Part shown: positions 48,594 through 60,181 of the stretch, piece after piece
Layout of the letters: every line of letters starts with the position of its first letter
How positions within the stretch are numbered: position 1 is the stretch's first letter
Source: Hydractinia symbiolongicarpus
Taxonomy: Eukaryota > Cnidaria > Hydrozoa > Anthoathecata > Hydractiniidae
Length of the DNA stretch: 64,000 bases
NCBI RefSeq assembly: GCF_029227915.1
Contig: NC_079875.1
Span: 11,407,001-11,471,000, forward strand
Direction of reading: 5' to 3'
The notes under the pieces: model-generated
What the model saw: the letters and a program-made list of their open reading frames with translations, nothing else
The model's database searches: none
Told to the model about the DNA's origin: nothing
Position numbers and translations under genes: made by a program

Positions 48594-50563
48594 CTACTCT
48601 TCTTTCTTTCCTTTTCCCACCCATGTTCTCATAGCAGTGTTCGTGTGAAGAAAGTCATATAAAGCATCGTATGCACACACTGGCAATACATTCATAACAG
48701 CAATTGCTGCGTATAAAATTCTTGGTATGTAAAGCACGATTTGGTTTTTTTGTATAGCGTCTACCATCTTTGTTGTTACGTAATCCGGATCGAGGACGTT
48801 TAAAAATGGTACATATGAGAATCGTGCAGCGCAACCTTTGAACATATCAGTGTGGATTTGGTATGGAAATATAGATGTACAATGGATATTTTTTCCTAAA
48901 TACAAAAATATATTTTTAAATTGAAAAATGAAGATCGGTTATTTCCTAAGCATTGCCTCTTCAGTTCTCATTGAAGCTGCTTTCAACAAGGGTTATTTTA
49001 AAGTGCCCTAATTGTGTTTAGTATGAAAATATGAATGCACAACTCCTACAATCGGAAAATTTCTTTTTTTTTCATATAGTTGAGCAACTTTTTTGAGCAA
49101 AATTTCGCGAAAATAAACAAAATTCGAGGCCTTACCAAGCAATCGAATTTCTTGTCTCAATGCACGCATGAAAACAGACGCTGCTGCTTTAGATGGACCA
49201 TAATCTGAAACGCCACTTAAAGAATCCAAGGCTAAAATGGAGGATACACAAACAATATGACCATGATTCTGTTCTAACATGTGCGGTAAAAATGTCTTCA
49301 CTAAGGTATAGTGCGAAATCACATTCACTTCAAATGTACGCGATATATCAGCGCTTGTCAATTCTGTGAAATACTTTCCCGCCACTACGCCTGCATTGTT
49401 GATAAGCATTGTTGGATGCCCTATGTTGTTGATCACGTGGTTTGACACACTTTCTACTTCATTGTGATTGGTTATGTCGCATTTATACGCGTATGCTACT
49501 GTTTTTTTATTGTTTGAATTTAATGAATTAGCAAGTTCGTGCACATTTTTCTCATCGATGTCGTATAAAACAAGGATACATCCTGAAACAAATACAAAAC
49601 AAAATAAATAAATAAATAAAATCAGACAATATCTTATGACTGGCTTTTGTTTGTGTTATCGAGTATCCGAGATAACACGAGTCAACTACAACTGCTTTTA
49701 TAAGCAAAAAGTTTTTATCCGTATAACAATATATAGGCTGAAAGTTTAAGGACATGGTCTTTTGTTTATCTAGCCTCGACATATGCTTATGTCCAGGCTA
49801 GATAAACTAAAAACGAGTGTAAAAACGAGTGTTTTCATAAACATATTTTATTTCCAAATCATAAAATAAGAGAACGATAAAAAGAAACAAAAAGTCACAA
49901 AAAAATCAATGTCTCTTCAAAACAAAATTAAATTGACTTGTCAAAAAATGTTTTCTACGCCATCGTGTCCAATATAACAAACTCAATACGTCAGAAACGA
50001 AAAAGATGAAATAAGAGATAGGATAGATAAATATCACGAGAATAAAGTTCAAAAAATAAATAAATAAATACAATATTGAGGCGGGACTCAAAATACACTA
50101 TATTTATAAAAAAAGATATATTTTGCGTAGTAGTTTTTACGGTTGATGATCGTGAATGTGAAAGTTGGCGTTTCGTGAAGAAAAATAAACAAACAAATAA
50201 TAAAGAGAATTCACACTATCATTGGAAAGTTCGAAATATTGAGTTTTCTGAATAGTAAAGTTGCTCCAATTATGTGACCTCTAAAAAAAGTGTCGAACAT
50301 GTAAAAGAGAATGAAGATCATTTGAAAGAACAGTGAATTCAAGCAGCAGTAAACTACGCTTTTCTACCTTTTCGCACTAACTTTTCAGCAAGTAACGAAC
50401 CAATATGTCCAGCTGCACCAGTAAGTAGGACAACTTCACCTGTCAAATCTTTACGTGGTGTGTAGAAGAATTTCACCCAAGACTTCAACACCTCATAGAC
50501 GGCAGTGAAAAGCATGAGAAATACATCTGAAGTAACTTCAACACACGCTTTCATATCGACCAT
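48594..50563 (-). CDS. Membrane-anchored short-chain dehydrogenase/reductase, SDR16C-like
   Basis: NAD(P)-dependent oxidoreductase related to RDH10, SDR16C5 and HSD17B11/13, which act on retinoids, steroids or other lipids at ER and lipid-droplet membranes. Exons on the minus strand are 50563-50368, 49582-49136 and 48895-48594; all joins are in phase and give 314 residues, close to the 300-340 usual for the group. Residues 8-33 are a hydrophobic N-terminal anchor. The cofactor motif is TGAAGHIG (48-55), followed by Asp73 after the second strand (favouring NAD), NNAG (127-130), Asn152 and the catalytic Ser180-Tyr193-Lys197 (YGPSK). The C-terminus, FPYQIHTDMFKGC and an amphipathic end, is typical of SDR16C. 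Odd point: members usually have TGxxxGxG, but here it is TGxxGxxG with His at the sixth position. It starts 70 bp after the UPF0235 stop codon on the same strand. The exact substrate cannot be inferred. Confidence 0.92.
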
Positions 50564-50633
50564 TTTGATGATAAAATATAAGTTCGATACAAGCGATGCT
50601 TATAAATTGCAGCAGTAGATTGGTCGGATTAAA

Positions 50634-52937
50634 CTAAGGCCTTACGCTCTCTGCAAGAAATGCTTGGATGTCTTCGATCGTGTGTTTAGTTGAAGTGACC
50701 TTCACTGTTTTTATTCGAGATTTTCCACCTCTCTCTAAATAAATTTCACTTCTCTTGATTTTCAGTACAGACTGTAAGTAGGAGAGTAATTCACTATTCG
50801 CTTCACCCTCTTTTGCAGGAGCTGCAATTTGTATTCCAATACGATCAGAAGACAAGTCTAAAGATTAAATTACATAAGAATAAGTTCTAAAACAATTGAA
50901 ATATCAAGTTACGCTATCGTCCTATTAAAAGATGCGTTTTTACACATTACTCTCATCCAACAGAACCCTAACTCTGAAGATGCCTTAAAATATCTCTAAA
51001 ACATGGCTTTTTATACAGTTTAAAATTTTCCCATCATTTGTCATTGTACTCTGTTACGTCTTGACTTTCGGACTAGTAAGTTTGTGCTGCACGGTTAAAG
51101 AACACTTAAAAAACAGAACCTTTATCCTAACATAATCGAATGATTTCCAGGGTAGCCTATTCGATTTCTATACTGTTATCCAACAGGGACCTGCGAGGGA
51201 ATCTAGTGTATTTAATGTTCCCATATAAACTCCTGAAAATGTGAAAGCACAGTAACCGCACAACTAGACAATCGCCCGGAACACTTTGTTGGTTTTACCG
51301 TCTGGTAAAACTCGGCTGAGAATTAAACCCATAACTTTTAGCACTTGTAGCAACAACAGTATCCCATAAGTCTCCTGTTAAGTATATAAGGTTTGCTTTT
51401 AAATCTCTCGCCTGTTTCGCATGAAAAAATCGTGAAGACAGACGCGTTCGTGTTTTACCAAAATCTTTTCCATATTAAATTCTTAAATACACCTGATCTT
51501 CAACAAAGATAGAGAAAACCTTCACAAACAATAACTTGAAACATTACACTTAAGTTTTGCCATACGCGTATTCTACCATATGTTACAATATTATTCATCT
51601 GCGTAACAGCTAGCAGATGTTTACTATACTAAAATTGTTTTTCGACTTTTTCAATCTTACCACTTGGTTATTTAAATTCTGGCTACTGTACATTACACAG
51701 TCCTCCCAGCATGTTTTAAAATTCCAAAAAACAACAAGAAAACAACAAATAAACAACCAAGAAGCAACAAATAAACAACAAGTAAACAATAAATAAACAA
51801 CAAGAAAACAACAAATAAAAAACAAATAAACAACAAGCAAATAAAAAATAAATAACAATTAAACAACAAATAAACAACAAGTAAACAACAAATAAACAAC
51901 AAATAAACAACAAATAAACAACAAATTAGCAGCAAAGTTTAAACATCACGCCAAAGTGACATGGGACAAATCTTTTAGACATGCATTCGCATTTTGTTGC
52001 AATGGCTTAAAAAATTAACTCCAAATGCTGAATTTAATATCTGTTTTTTAAGAAAAAAACGACCCAAGACGGGAAATAATAAATTATAGATGAGTGGTGA
52101 TTGTTTACAAAGTTCTGTATATGCCGCGTGCATTCTGACAGGAAAGAAAAGAAGGACCACATAAACCAGATTGGCTAGTTACACTTACTTATAGATGTAT
52201 AGTAATGTAAGGTTAAAAATACACTGAAATTGTTTTTATGAACTACTATTTTCTCTCTTTAAGAGTAGACTTTACCAATTTTAGCGTCAGTGTTTCTTTT
52301 ATAATTTTTATTATCTATAGTCGCGGTCTGTTGTTTATATATCTTGCCTATGAATATGTGTGCGCATGTCCATTGTTTTCGATGCAAAATGAAAACATTA
52401 CGTTACGCCGCAACTCATCTATACATCCCGTAGGGAAATACTAAAACAAAAAGAGATCTGTTATTGAGTCTTTGAATACAGTAGTCTCTAGGCGTGTCAG
52501 ATATCCACAAGAACCTACCGCTACTTACATCTCTACCATTTTTGACTTACAGACAGAAAGTCAGGTAATAGAACATAGACCAGGCCTGTAGAAAATCCAA
52601 AGTTATCATTAAAAATGTATCCAATTTGCTCTTTTAGGCAAAAAATTTTTCCTAACACGACATTAGCTCACGTGACAGACAACAGGTAATATTGATATAG
52701 AAATAAAGGAATTAAAAAATAAATATTCAAAAATAATAAAAGTAAACAACTAAACAAATAACCAAACAAACAAACAAACAAAAAAACAAACAACAGCTGA
52801 GTTTTACCTGCAATTTTGTTTTTCTTTGCCCCAGGTTTAGCATGCACTCGTAGAAGAATATATCCTTTTTCGTCACGGGAGATACATGATATGCCTTGCG
52901 TCAAAAATCTTCTAGTAGTAATTGTTAACCATTTCAT
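50634..52937 (-). CDS. UPF0235/DUF167 family protein (C15orf40-like)
   Basis: A small conserved protein of unknown biochemical role. Exons on the minus strand are 52937-52808 and 50857-50634, separated by a 1.95-kb intron with GT-AG borders; the join gives an Asp codon and a 117-residue protein. The family core is clear: VHAKPGAKKN in exon 1, then IAAPAKEGEANSELLSYLQ and GGKSRIKTVKV in exon 2, matching the human C15orf40 and bacterial YggU pattern of HAKPGSKQN, PPSEGEAN and GGKSREK. The N-terminus (MKWLTITTRRFLTQG) is basic and without acidic residues, which would suit a mitochondrial presequence (inference). The SDR gene follows 70 bp after the stop codon on the same strand, and no AATAAA is visible between them. 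Confidence 0.92.
51727..51926. repeat. (AACAACAAATA)n low-complexity repeat in the UPF0235 intron
   Basis: About 200 bp of AACAAC/AAATAAAC-type units with interruptions. Open frames seen through it are artefacts of its composition. A shorter AAAC-rich tract lies at 52738-52797 in the same intron. Confidence 0.9.
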
Positions 52938-53987
52938 TCTATAATATAATTAAAGGATAATCTTGATAGTAACATATAAATAAAATAAATAGTTTGATTG
53001 TATAATTCAAAAAGTTTCGTTCAGTAGGAGGAGAGTGAGAAACATTCTCTCCATCACAGCGTTTAAAACTAAAAATGACTGATACGAAGTATTAAGAATA
53101 TACACAGGAATAATATATAAAGAAATACAAAAAAAATCAATAGGGAAAATTAATCTGCAAAAATTAAACATGTACACAGAAGCAGGATATTACTCTGAAA
53201 ACTCACCTGCACTTCTACACTAACATAAAAAGAAAATATAATACAAAGTTTTACACCACACTAGGAAAAAAAATTTAGAAGATAACAGCATAATAATATT
53301 CAAATTTAAACAAAACATTATAATAAAATGGTGATAACGATTATATTTTAACATCCTTATCATCTTATTAACTGAGTAAAAATATAAGAAGTTGGCCAAT
53401 ATCAATTGATCATGATATCACAGCGGCAAGACAAAAGTACAAAAAACATTTTTTACTACTTGATATTTTAGCATTTTCCACGATATTCCTGACAGGGATA
53501 CTTTTTTCCTTCATGTATATCAAATATTTATTGTCTCGTTTACCTTTCATGCAGATTTTATTGAGCAATAAAGTAACCAATATAAATATTGAGAAAAAAC
53601 AAAGTTAAAAAATCACTTAATATTTAAAAAGCGTTCTATGTAAAAAGCATAGTAAACAAATGCATTTATATTCATAAGATATTGGCCAGTGTATTGGTGA
53701 GATAGCCAAATTTTACCAACGCCAACAACATTGGAAAGCATTTACATGATTTTTGTTACACGGTTTAACCCCTTCTTGATGACGAACACACAGTGTTCCA
53801 ATATCATTTAAAAGTTTAGATCACAAAAAAATATTTGGCTGTAATGCATTTAATGATACAAAATGTAAGCAAGCAAACATTTTTAACATTCTAAAAACTA
53901 AACGTTTCTGAGTACTCAAATTTGTCTTCGAAAGTGGTACACTGCATAATTTGGCCTTAATTTAGCTTAATTTGATTTAGCCAACGC
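52938..53987. other. Gene-free stretch
   Basis: Sequence upstream of the UPF0235 gene (its promoter must be here). AT-rich, and nothing else is recognisable. Confidence 0.5.
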
Positions 53988-54030
53988 CAAATTTGAAAGT
54001 ACTTAATGGAAGAGTCCATTTAGTCTCTGA

Positions 54031-54246
54031 ATCCATACATCCATACATCTGTATATCCACATACCTGTATATCCACATATCCATATCTGTACATCCATAT
54101 GTCTGTATATCCACATATCCATATCTGTACATCCATATATCTGTATATCCACATATCCATATCTGCACATCCATACATCTGTACATCCACAAATCCATAT
54201 ATCTTAAAATCCACATATCCATATATCTGTATATCCACACATCTGT
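54031..54246. repeat. Minisatellite of ATCCA/CTGTATATC units
   Basis: Higher-order units of about 38 bp (ATATCCATATCTGTACATCC and variants), themselves made of shorter CATCCATAT/CTGTATATC phrases. Confidence 0.9.
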
Positions 54247-54598
54247 TATAACTGTATATTTTTCAATTTTATAACTTCAGCATGAAACTGTTCTTTTTTT
54301 CATTCTGGGAGATTAGTAATAAATTCGTTGTGACCAGAAATAAAGTTGTACAAAGATTTTACCAGCTCCTTCTGTTAGCTTTGTTCTTACTTAGCCAATA
54401 TCATCTTTCTGTCTGACTATTAGTCCTAAGTATTGGTACAGAAAGCCTTTCTTCCTGACATTAATTTTACAATGTTTGTTTACCTTTTTTTGCATGAAAA
54501 ACATCTAACTTTGTTTCAATGCCAGGGAAAACTGTCTGGTAAAGGTCTTTAGATTCACAGCAGTTATCAACAATGAAATACAATGGTATTATTATTAC

Positions 54599-55108
54599 TT
54601 ATTCTCTGCTTATGTTTTTAAATGATAGGTTGAATTTCAGCATGACCAACAGTTTTTTCCATCCACATACCCTATACTTTTCATCTATTGAAATAAAGAC
54701 CTTTCGATTCTCATTTATGCAGTTATCATCCTTTTCTCTATATCCTCCAATATTCTTTGCAATTTTAAAAGTGTGATCTGCACTAATGCGAATGGCTGGT
54801 ACACAATCTTCCACGCCTTTTATGTATAACAACCTTCTGTCTCGAAAAATGTCTAAGAATGTGTTTAAAATCTTATCCCTGCCAGGAAAAGAATACATCT
54901 CATTTTTATGAAACCCCTCAAGATTAGTGTCACGACTTTGCTGATATTCCAAGAAATAAAGTTTACTAATACTCTCCGTTATCTGATTAAAATTGATGCC
55001 ATGGGTTAGTTGATCAAATACGTAATCAACGATTTGATTAGAAAATACTGTGTGATGGTATTTTTTATATGGAATTTTTTTAGTTACTTTGTCATTCAAC
55101 AGATTCAT
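54599..55108 (-). pseudogene. Transposase-like fragment in the 53988-55232 element
   Basis: An open frame of 169 residues from ATG (55108). It contains FPGRDKILNTFLDIF, then AIRISADHTFKIAKNIGGY and VFISIDEKYRVCGW. The ADHTFK box followed by a hydrophobic strand resembles the first catalytic-Asp region of DDE-type transposases found in many multicopy genes (from memory, not checked). The frame ends without the later catalytic region, and the element is only 1.2 kb, so this is likely a truncated remnant. Confidence 0.45.
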
Positions 55109-55232
55109 TATATTAGAACTGCATGATAAAAATGAATTCAGCTCATTTAGTCTCTGAATTATATATATGTACTGAAATATATATAATTTAGAGACTAAAT
55201 GGACTCTTCCATAAAGTGCTTCCCTAAATTTG

Positions 55233-57447
55233 ACCTTTAATTAACTTTTTTTATTCACTTATATTTTTTTTTTAATATCAGCAGCAGGCAAGATACAAGT
55301 CAAGTTTTAAAAGATAAGATTACTTGATAGTTATAAATTTTTAATTTATTGGAATTTATTTTTCGATTTCGATTTTTCACAAGAATGCAAAAGGGTTTGT
55401 TAAAAAATTAAAACAAACTTTGTTAACCAACTTCTAAAGCTTTATAACAGAAGTGCAGCATCATTTTATACCCCGGGTTTCCTTTAATACAATAATATAC
55501 CTTATTTTTTAAAAAAGCAGGCAATAATATATGACTTATTGGTAGATACCAGTATAACTGATTCCAGCAAATATCTATAAACGATGTGAAATTTAGAATT
55601 GCTAACTTGGTTGCATGGTTTCATAACATAACCTTATATTGCTATGGTTGGTATTCATAATAAATGTATATCCTAGGTATAACTTATGAAAATGAATGTT
55701 AAACCTTTAATGATGGAGATATTTTGATAGTGACCAAAGAAGTGTATTTATAGTTATATTATTCAGCAAAAACATTTAAATATGATGTTACTGTTACAGT
55801 ATAATTATATAGTATGCTATATTCAATTTAACCATCTAATAAAACTTAAAGAATCACAGCATAACATAGCTGTATTATATTTTGAACGCTCATATATATT
55901 TTTATGGCTTTTATTCCCTGGTTACATCTTGTTTTGTGCCTTATTAGAAGGAACAACTTTAACTTTAGCTTTGTTAACAAAACCATGTTTATTTAACGAA
56001 GGGTTTATAAAATAGCACGCCAAGGTATAGTTTAATTTATCCTGCAGACAGCTATATTACAATTTATACAATCAAATTAAGCAGCGGAAACATTGATTCA
56101 ATTTGATTTCTAACAGCATATATAAGCAAGGGCTTTTTGGCGTAAAAACACATGTTCCCTTTATCAATTTTTTTTTGTTGTAAAATTATTTGAGGTGGTC
56201 TTGGCGCTAAAAAGTTGCAAATTTTGGCGCTTTAGTAGGATGTAATTGGCGCCTTATAGACTTGTAATTTTCATGAATGTATGAAGATGCTAATCATATA
56301 ACAAAAAAAATGGGATAAAAAGATAAAAGTTTACGCAATGCTTTTAAAATTGACCGATTAAAGCAATGTCTATTAAGAAAGAAGACAAACATTCAAAAAC
56401 AAGTAAAAAACACTCACAAATATTTCCAAAAAAGTTATTAACTGAAAGAGTTTTATGACTGTAACTTGCATGTTTTATAATTTTTCTTCGTTCTGTTGCT
56501 ACGTCGTATAATTTTTTTTTCAAAAATAATGAATAATGAACGCATCGCACATTTTAGTTTCGTCGCAACAAATTACCTGCTTTTTTAAAACATGGCAAAA
56601 TTAGTGTTGCTGTATGCGAGTTCTATGATTATTCGAAAAAAAAAAATGGAACAAAAATGAGCACACGCCATCGCACGGCTCAAAATTATTAAGAAGTATC
56701 ATGACGTGCGAAGCTCGCACGCCAGCATTTTCCTTCCTGACAAGGCCTGCGTGCAGAACAAAATAAAATCCTGTAAATCCCCTGCCTAGTGTACCACAAT
56801 ATAATAGAAAAGTCTTAGATGCAACGTAGAAGAGTGAGCACCTATACCAGAATTTCTATATGGCCTAATGCAAAGACAAGTAGACAGAGATTTAGAATTC
56901 TAGTGATTAAAACTCGACTTTGAAAGGGTATCGACTCTGTTAATGAGTATAAGCAGCTCGTTTTTTCTTGCCTTTTGGAAGACTGGCAAAGGAATGCTTT
57001 GCAGCGCTACTTCTATTATCCTTATTAACAAAAAGCCATAGCACAAAAACACATTTTATAATTATTAACAAAATTAATCTTAGTTGCAACAATTTACTCT
57101 TTTTCTTTTTCCCTGAGTTATCGTTTTGCGTCAACATGTTCAGGGGGCCTTTTTTGCCATCCGGGAGATGACGTCAAAATGGGTTTAATCCGAAAAAAAT
57201 TTATCACAAAATGGCGGCTTTCAAGAAGGAATATGCTGTAAACACAAGAAAATGTGGCTTTATATTAGCTTCATTATTTCAAATTTTACTTCATAAATGT
57301 TAAATTACAAATTCTCAACATAATATAAACAGAATAAGATGAACTTTTTTTGAAGTGGGAGGTAAGCTTAAGTATAATGTCGTCCATTTTGTATAACGTG
57401 CAACTCTAAACAATCAGGTCGTGGGACAAGAGACATAAACGTTTAGG
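55233..57447. other. Gene-free stretch
   Basis: AT-rich, no supportable gene. A GGCGC-containing block occurs three times in 56180-56260 (TTGGCGCTAAAAAG, TTGGCGCTTTAG, TTGGCGCCTTAT), perhaps a degraded short repeat. Confidence 0.5.
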
Positions 57448-58152
57448 TTCGTACCCCAAATCTCAGGACAAAAGTATCTTGGTTGATTTTAATACTTTAA
57501 AGGATGTTGATCACGATTTTAAATGTTACCAAGACCCAAAACCTGCAGTTTTCTTTAATTTTTACAAAACATGTTACTTTTTTACTGTTTTATCGTTCAC
57601 TTCTAATGCTGCCCTTTTTAAAAATAAAAATCATGCTACACCACTATGACTCAGAGCCTCCAAAAGACATATATATGAAGTCATTTGACTTGTTTCCACA
57701 AAGTGAGGGAGAGAATTGGTAGGAAGAAAGAATTTCTGAGTTATTTTAACATCGGCAATGTTACCAAAGATTTACAGACTGTGGAAAGTTAAAAAGAGCT
57801 AGTGACAAAAAGAAAAACAGCAAAGAAGTAGGATCTGATCAGGTAAATACCTGCTCTGGAGTTATAGATGGTTATACAATTTTTTTACAAGCCAGCTATG
57901 GAAGACTAAATATTCTTAAATTCTTTAATTTTCTGTGTGAGTAATAAGTTAATGTTTGATGTTAAATTTGTTAAAATAAGCCCTTAATGTCTTAGGTTTC
58001 GGTTATACATTTTTATTTTTATTTGACAAAAGTAGTTCCTTAAGTTTTTTACCTACTGACCTAGAATGATGTTGTGTCAGTCAAACATCTACGCTCATCA
58101 GTAGTGTTGGTGCAAAGTCTGGTCATGTTTTACCAGCAGTATGTACATATTA

Positions 58153-59618
58153 CAGTACTGTGAAAAAGGTTTGTTAACATCGTGTTCGTATAACGAGCGT
58201 GGTGCACACGAACCACGATAAAATCGTGGTCTTTATGTATAACAAACATTCAAACATTCTATCGTGGCCACCACGCTAATATTATTATCTCCACGAAGGA
58301 TCGTGTGTCACACGATTATTTTCGCGAGCTCCACGATTTTTATAGCCAATATAATTTAATTTTTTTTTCTTTTTAAAAAAGTCTTTTATGAAAGTCAATT
58401 TGTTTGTTTCAGGTTTTATCAAGCTAAAAAAGCATATTCGTAGTTTTTGCTTGGTGTATACTATTTCGTTATGGACGCGATTGTATTTTTACGAAATGTC
58501 ATTTGTCTAGAAAAATTAAATTTGTCTGTGCCGATAGAAATGCTTTTTTAGATCGCATTTTAAAAGTTTAAAAACGAAAAGCGGTGATAGAAATGTTTTT
58601 TTAGATCGCATTTTAAAAGTTTAAAAAGGAAAAGCGGCGATAGAAATGTTTTTTTTAGATCGCATTTTAAAATTTTAAAAACGCAAAGCGGCGATAGAAA
58701 TGCTCTTTTAGATCGCATTTTAAAAGTTTATAAGCGAAAAGCGGAGATAGAAATGTTTTTTTAGATCACATTTTTAAGGGTTTAAAAAGAAAAAACGGCG
58801 ATAGAAATGCTCTTTTAGATCGCATTTTAAAAGTTTATAAGCGAAAAGCGACAATAGAAATGTTTTTTTAGATCGCATTTTAAAAGTTTAAAAACGAGAA
58901 GCGGCGATAGAAATGTTTTTTTAGATCGCATTTTAAAAGTTTAAAAAGGAAAAGCGGCAATAGAAATGTTTTTTTTAGATCGCATTTTAAAATTTTAAAA
59001 ACGCAAAGCGGCGATAGAAATGCTCTTTTAGATCGCATTTTAAAAGTTTATAAGCGAAAAGCGGAGATAGAAATGTTATTTTAGATCACATTTTTAAGGG
59101 TTTAAAAAGAAAAAACGGCGATAGAAATGCTCTTTTAGATCGCATTTTAAAAGTTTATAAGCGAAAAGCGACAATAGAAATGTTTTTTTAGATCGCATTT
59201 TAAAAGTTTAAAAACGAGAAGCGGCGATAGAAATGTTTTTTTAGATCGCATTTTAAAAGTTTATAGACGAAAAGCGGCGATAAAAAATGTTTTTTAAGAT
59301 CACATTTTGATTCACGAACAATTAAAATCTATTATGTAGCTAGCTTTATGACAACGAATTAAAACAACAAGTGTTAATTTATATTTTTGCCGTCAGTTTT
59401 TGATTTAATTGATAAACTAACGGTCTTTGTTGTTTTACAATAGCAGTTATCTATCGTGGAAGCCACGATGTAATATTTAATTTTCGTTCGTGTAGTCCAC
59501 GAAACATGATCGTGAGGTCCACGATTGTTAAAAAAATACGCATCGTGGGCTATCGTGGTTCGTGCGCAACATGAAATAAACACGAACCACGATGTCAACA
59601 AACCTTTTCACAGTACTG
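58153..59618. mobile_element. Nested foldback-like element with ATCGTGG iterons and a 53-bp tandem array
   Basis: The ends are CAGTACTGTGAAAAAGGTTT and its inverse (CCTTTTCACAGTACTG), both flanked by TA, which fits a TA target-site duplication. Each arm carries many CCACGAT/ATCGTGG words in both orientations. These include palindromes such as CACGATAAAATCGTG and CACACGATT, so each arm can fold on itself. The centre is the tandem array at 58533-59300. No coding capacity, so it must be non-autonomous. Confidence 0.8.
58533..59300 (+). repeat. Tandem array, ~15 units of 53-54 bp with a six-unit higher-order period
   Basis: The word GATAGAAATG (or AATAGAAATG) recurs at about 58533, 58586, 58639, 58693, 58746, 58800, 58853 and onward, each followed by a T run, AGATCGCATTTTAAAAGTTT and GCGAAAAGCG. 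Unit variants repeat in the same order about every 320 bp (for example GTTTAAAAAGGAAAAGCGGC after 58586 and after 58906), so blocks of six units were duplicated. Confidence 0.9.
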
Positions 59619-60181
59619 TATATGCAACAAGGAAACTATTAAAACCGTAAGTGCTTATATTGTTCTAATATGTTCTAATTAAGTCATTTTACATATATGA
59701 ATGTGATGTTTTGAATGACAAAAGTGGAATTGTTTTATGTGTATTAAAATAAAACCTGATATTATAGTTTAATGCAACAATTTATTATAGTGGTATACTG
59801 TGCAAGCTGGGGAGTGGACAAGGTATGGTGGCATTGGAAGTAAGATATCATATGCCATGTTACAAAAGCTACCCCAAAATACTTTGGGTTGAAAAAAAAG
59901 GAAAACATTGATGTATGAAAAATCATTCATGAAGTTTTGTGACAAGTATATCAACGAAAAGTTAGTTAATCAAGGAAAAGTATATTTTTTAAAACATTTA
60001 ACAATAGATTTGTGAAAATTGTTCAGACTGTAGAGCAATTAGATGCTTCCAACTACAAATCAGAGAGATAAAAGGCCCGTATACAACAGAGTTTTCCACA
60101 TACTGTTTTTCATCAACCAAGTGTAAGAAATAGTAGTGAGTTAGTATTTTATGAAGTTATGGTTGCTGGAGATTTGAACTT

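Larger units (their letters stand above)
53988..55232. mobile_element. 1.2-kb DNA transposon relic with ~40-bp inverted ends
   Basis: The left end (from 53988: CAAATTT, a short gap, then ATGGAAGAGTCCATTTAGTC) matches the reverse complement of the right end (to 55232), sharing CAAATTT, ACTTxATGG and AGAGTCCATTTAGTCTCT. Within the right end a second TIR fragment (TCATTTAGTCTCTGAATTAT, about 55142) faces the terminal one around a TATATATA palindrome. The body has a minisatellite (54031-54246) and a 169-residue open frame on the minus strand. No certain target-site duplication. Confidence 0.75.

Noticed and set aside
51610-51935. Leu/Val/Phe-rich minus-strand frames that look like membrane proteins
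   Set aside because: They are translations of the AACAACAAATA low-complexity tract within the UPF0235 intron.
53977-54274. Frames rich in Ile/Tyr/His or Met/Trp/Asp in 53977-54274
   Set aside because: Translations of the ATCCA/CTGTATATC minisatellite on both strands; no biological protein.
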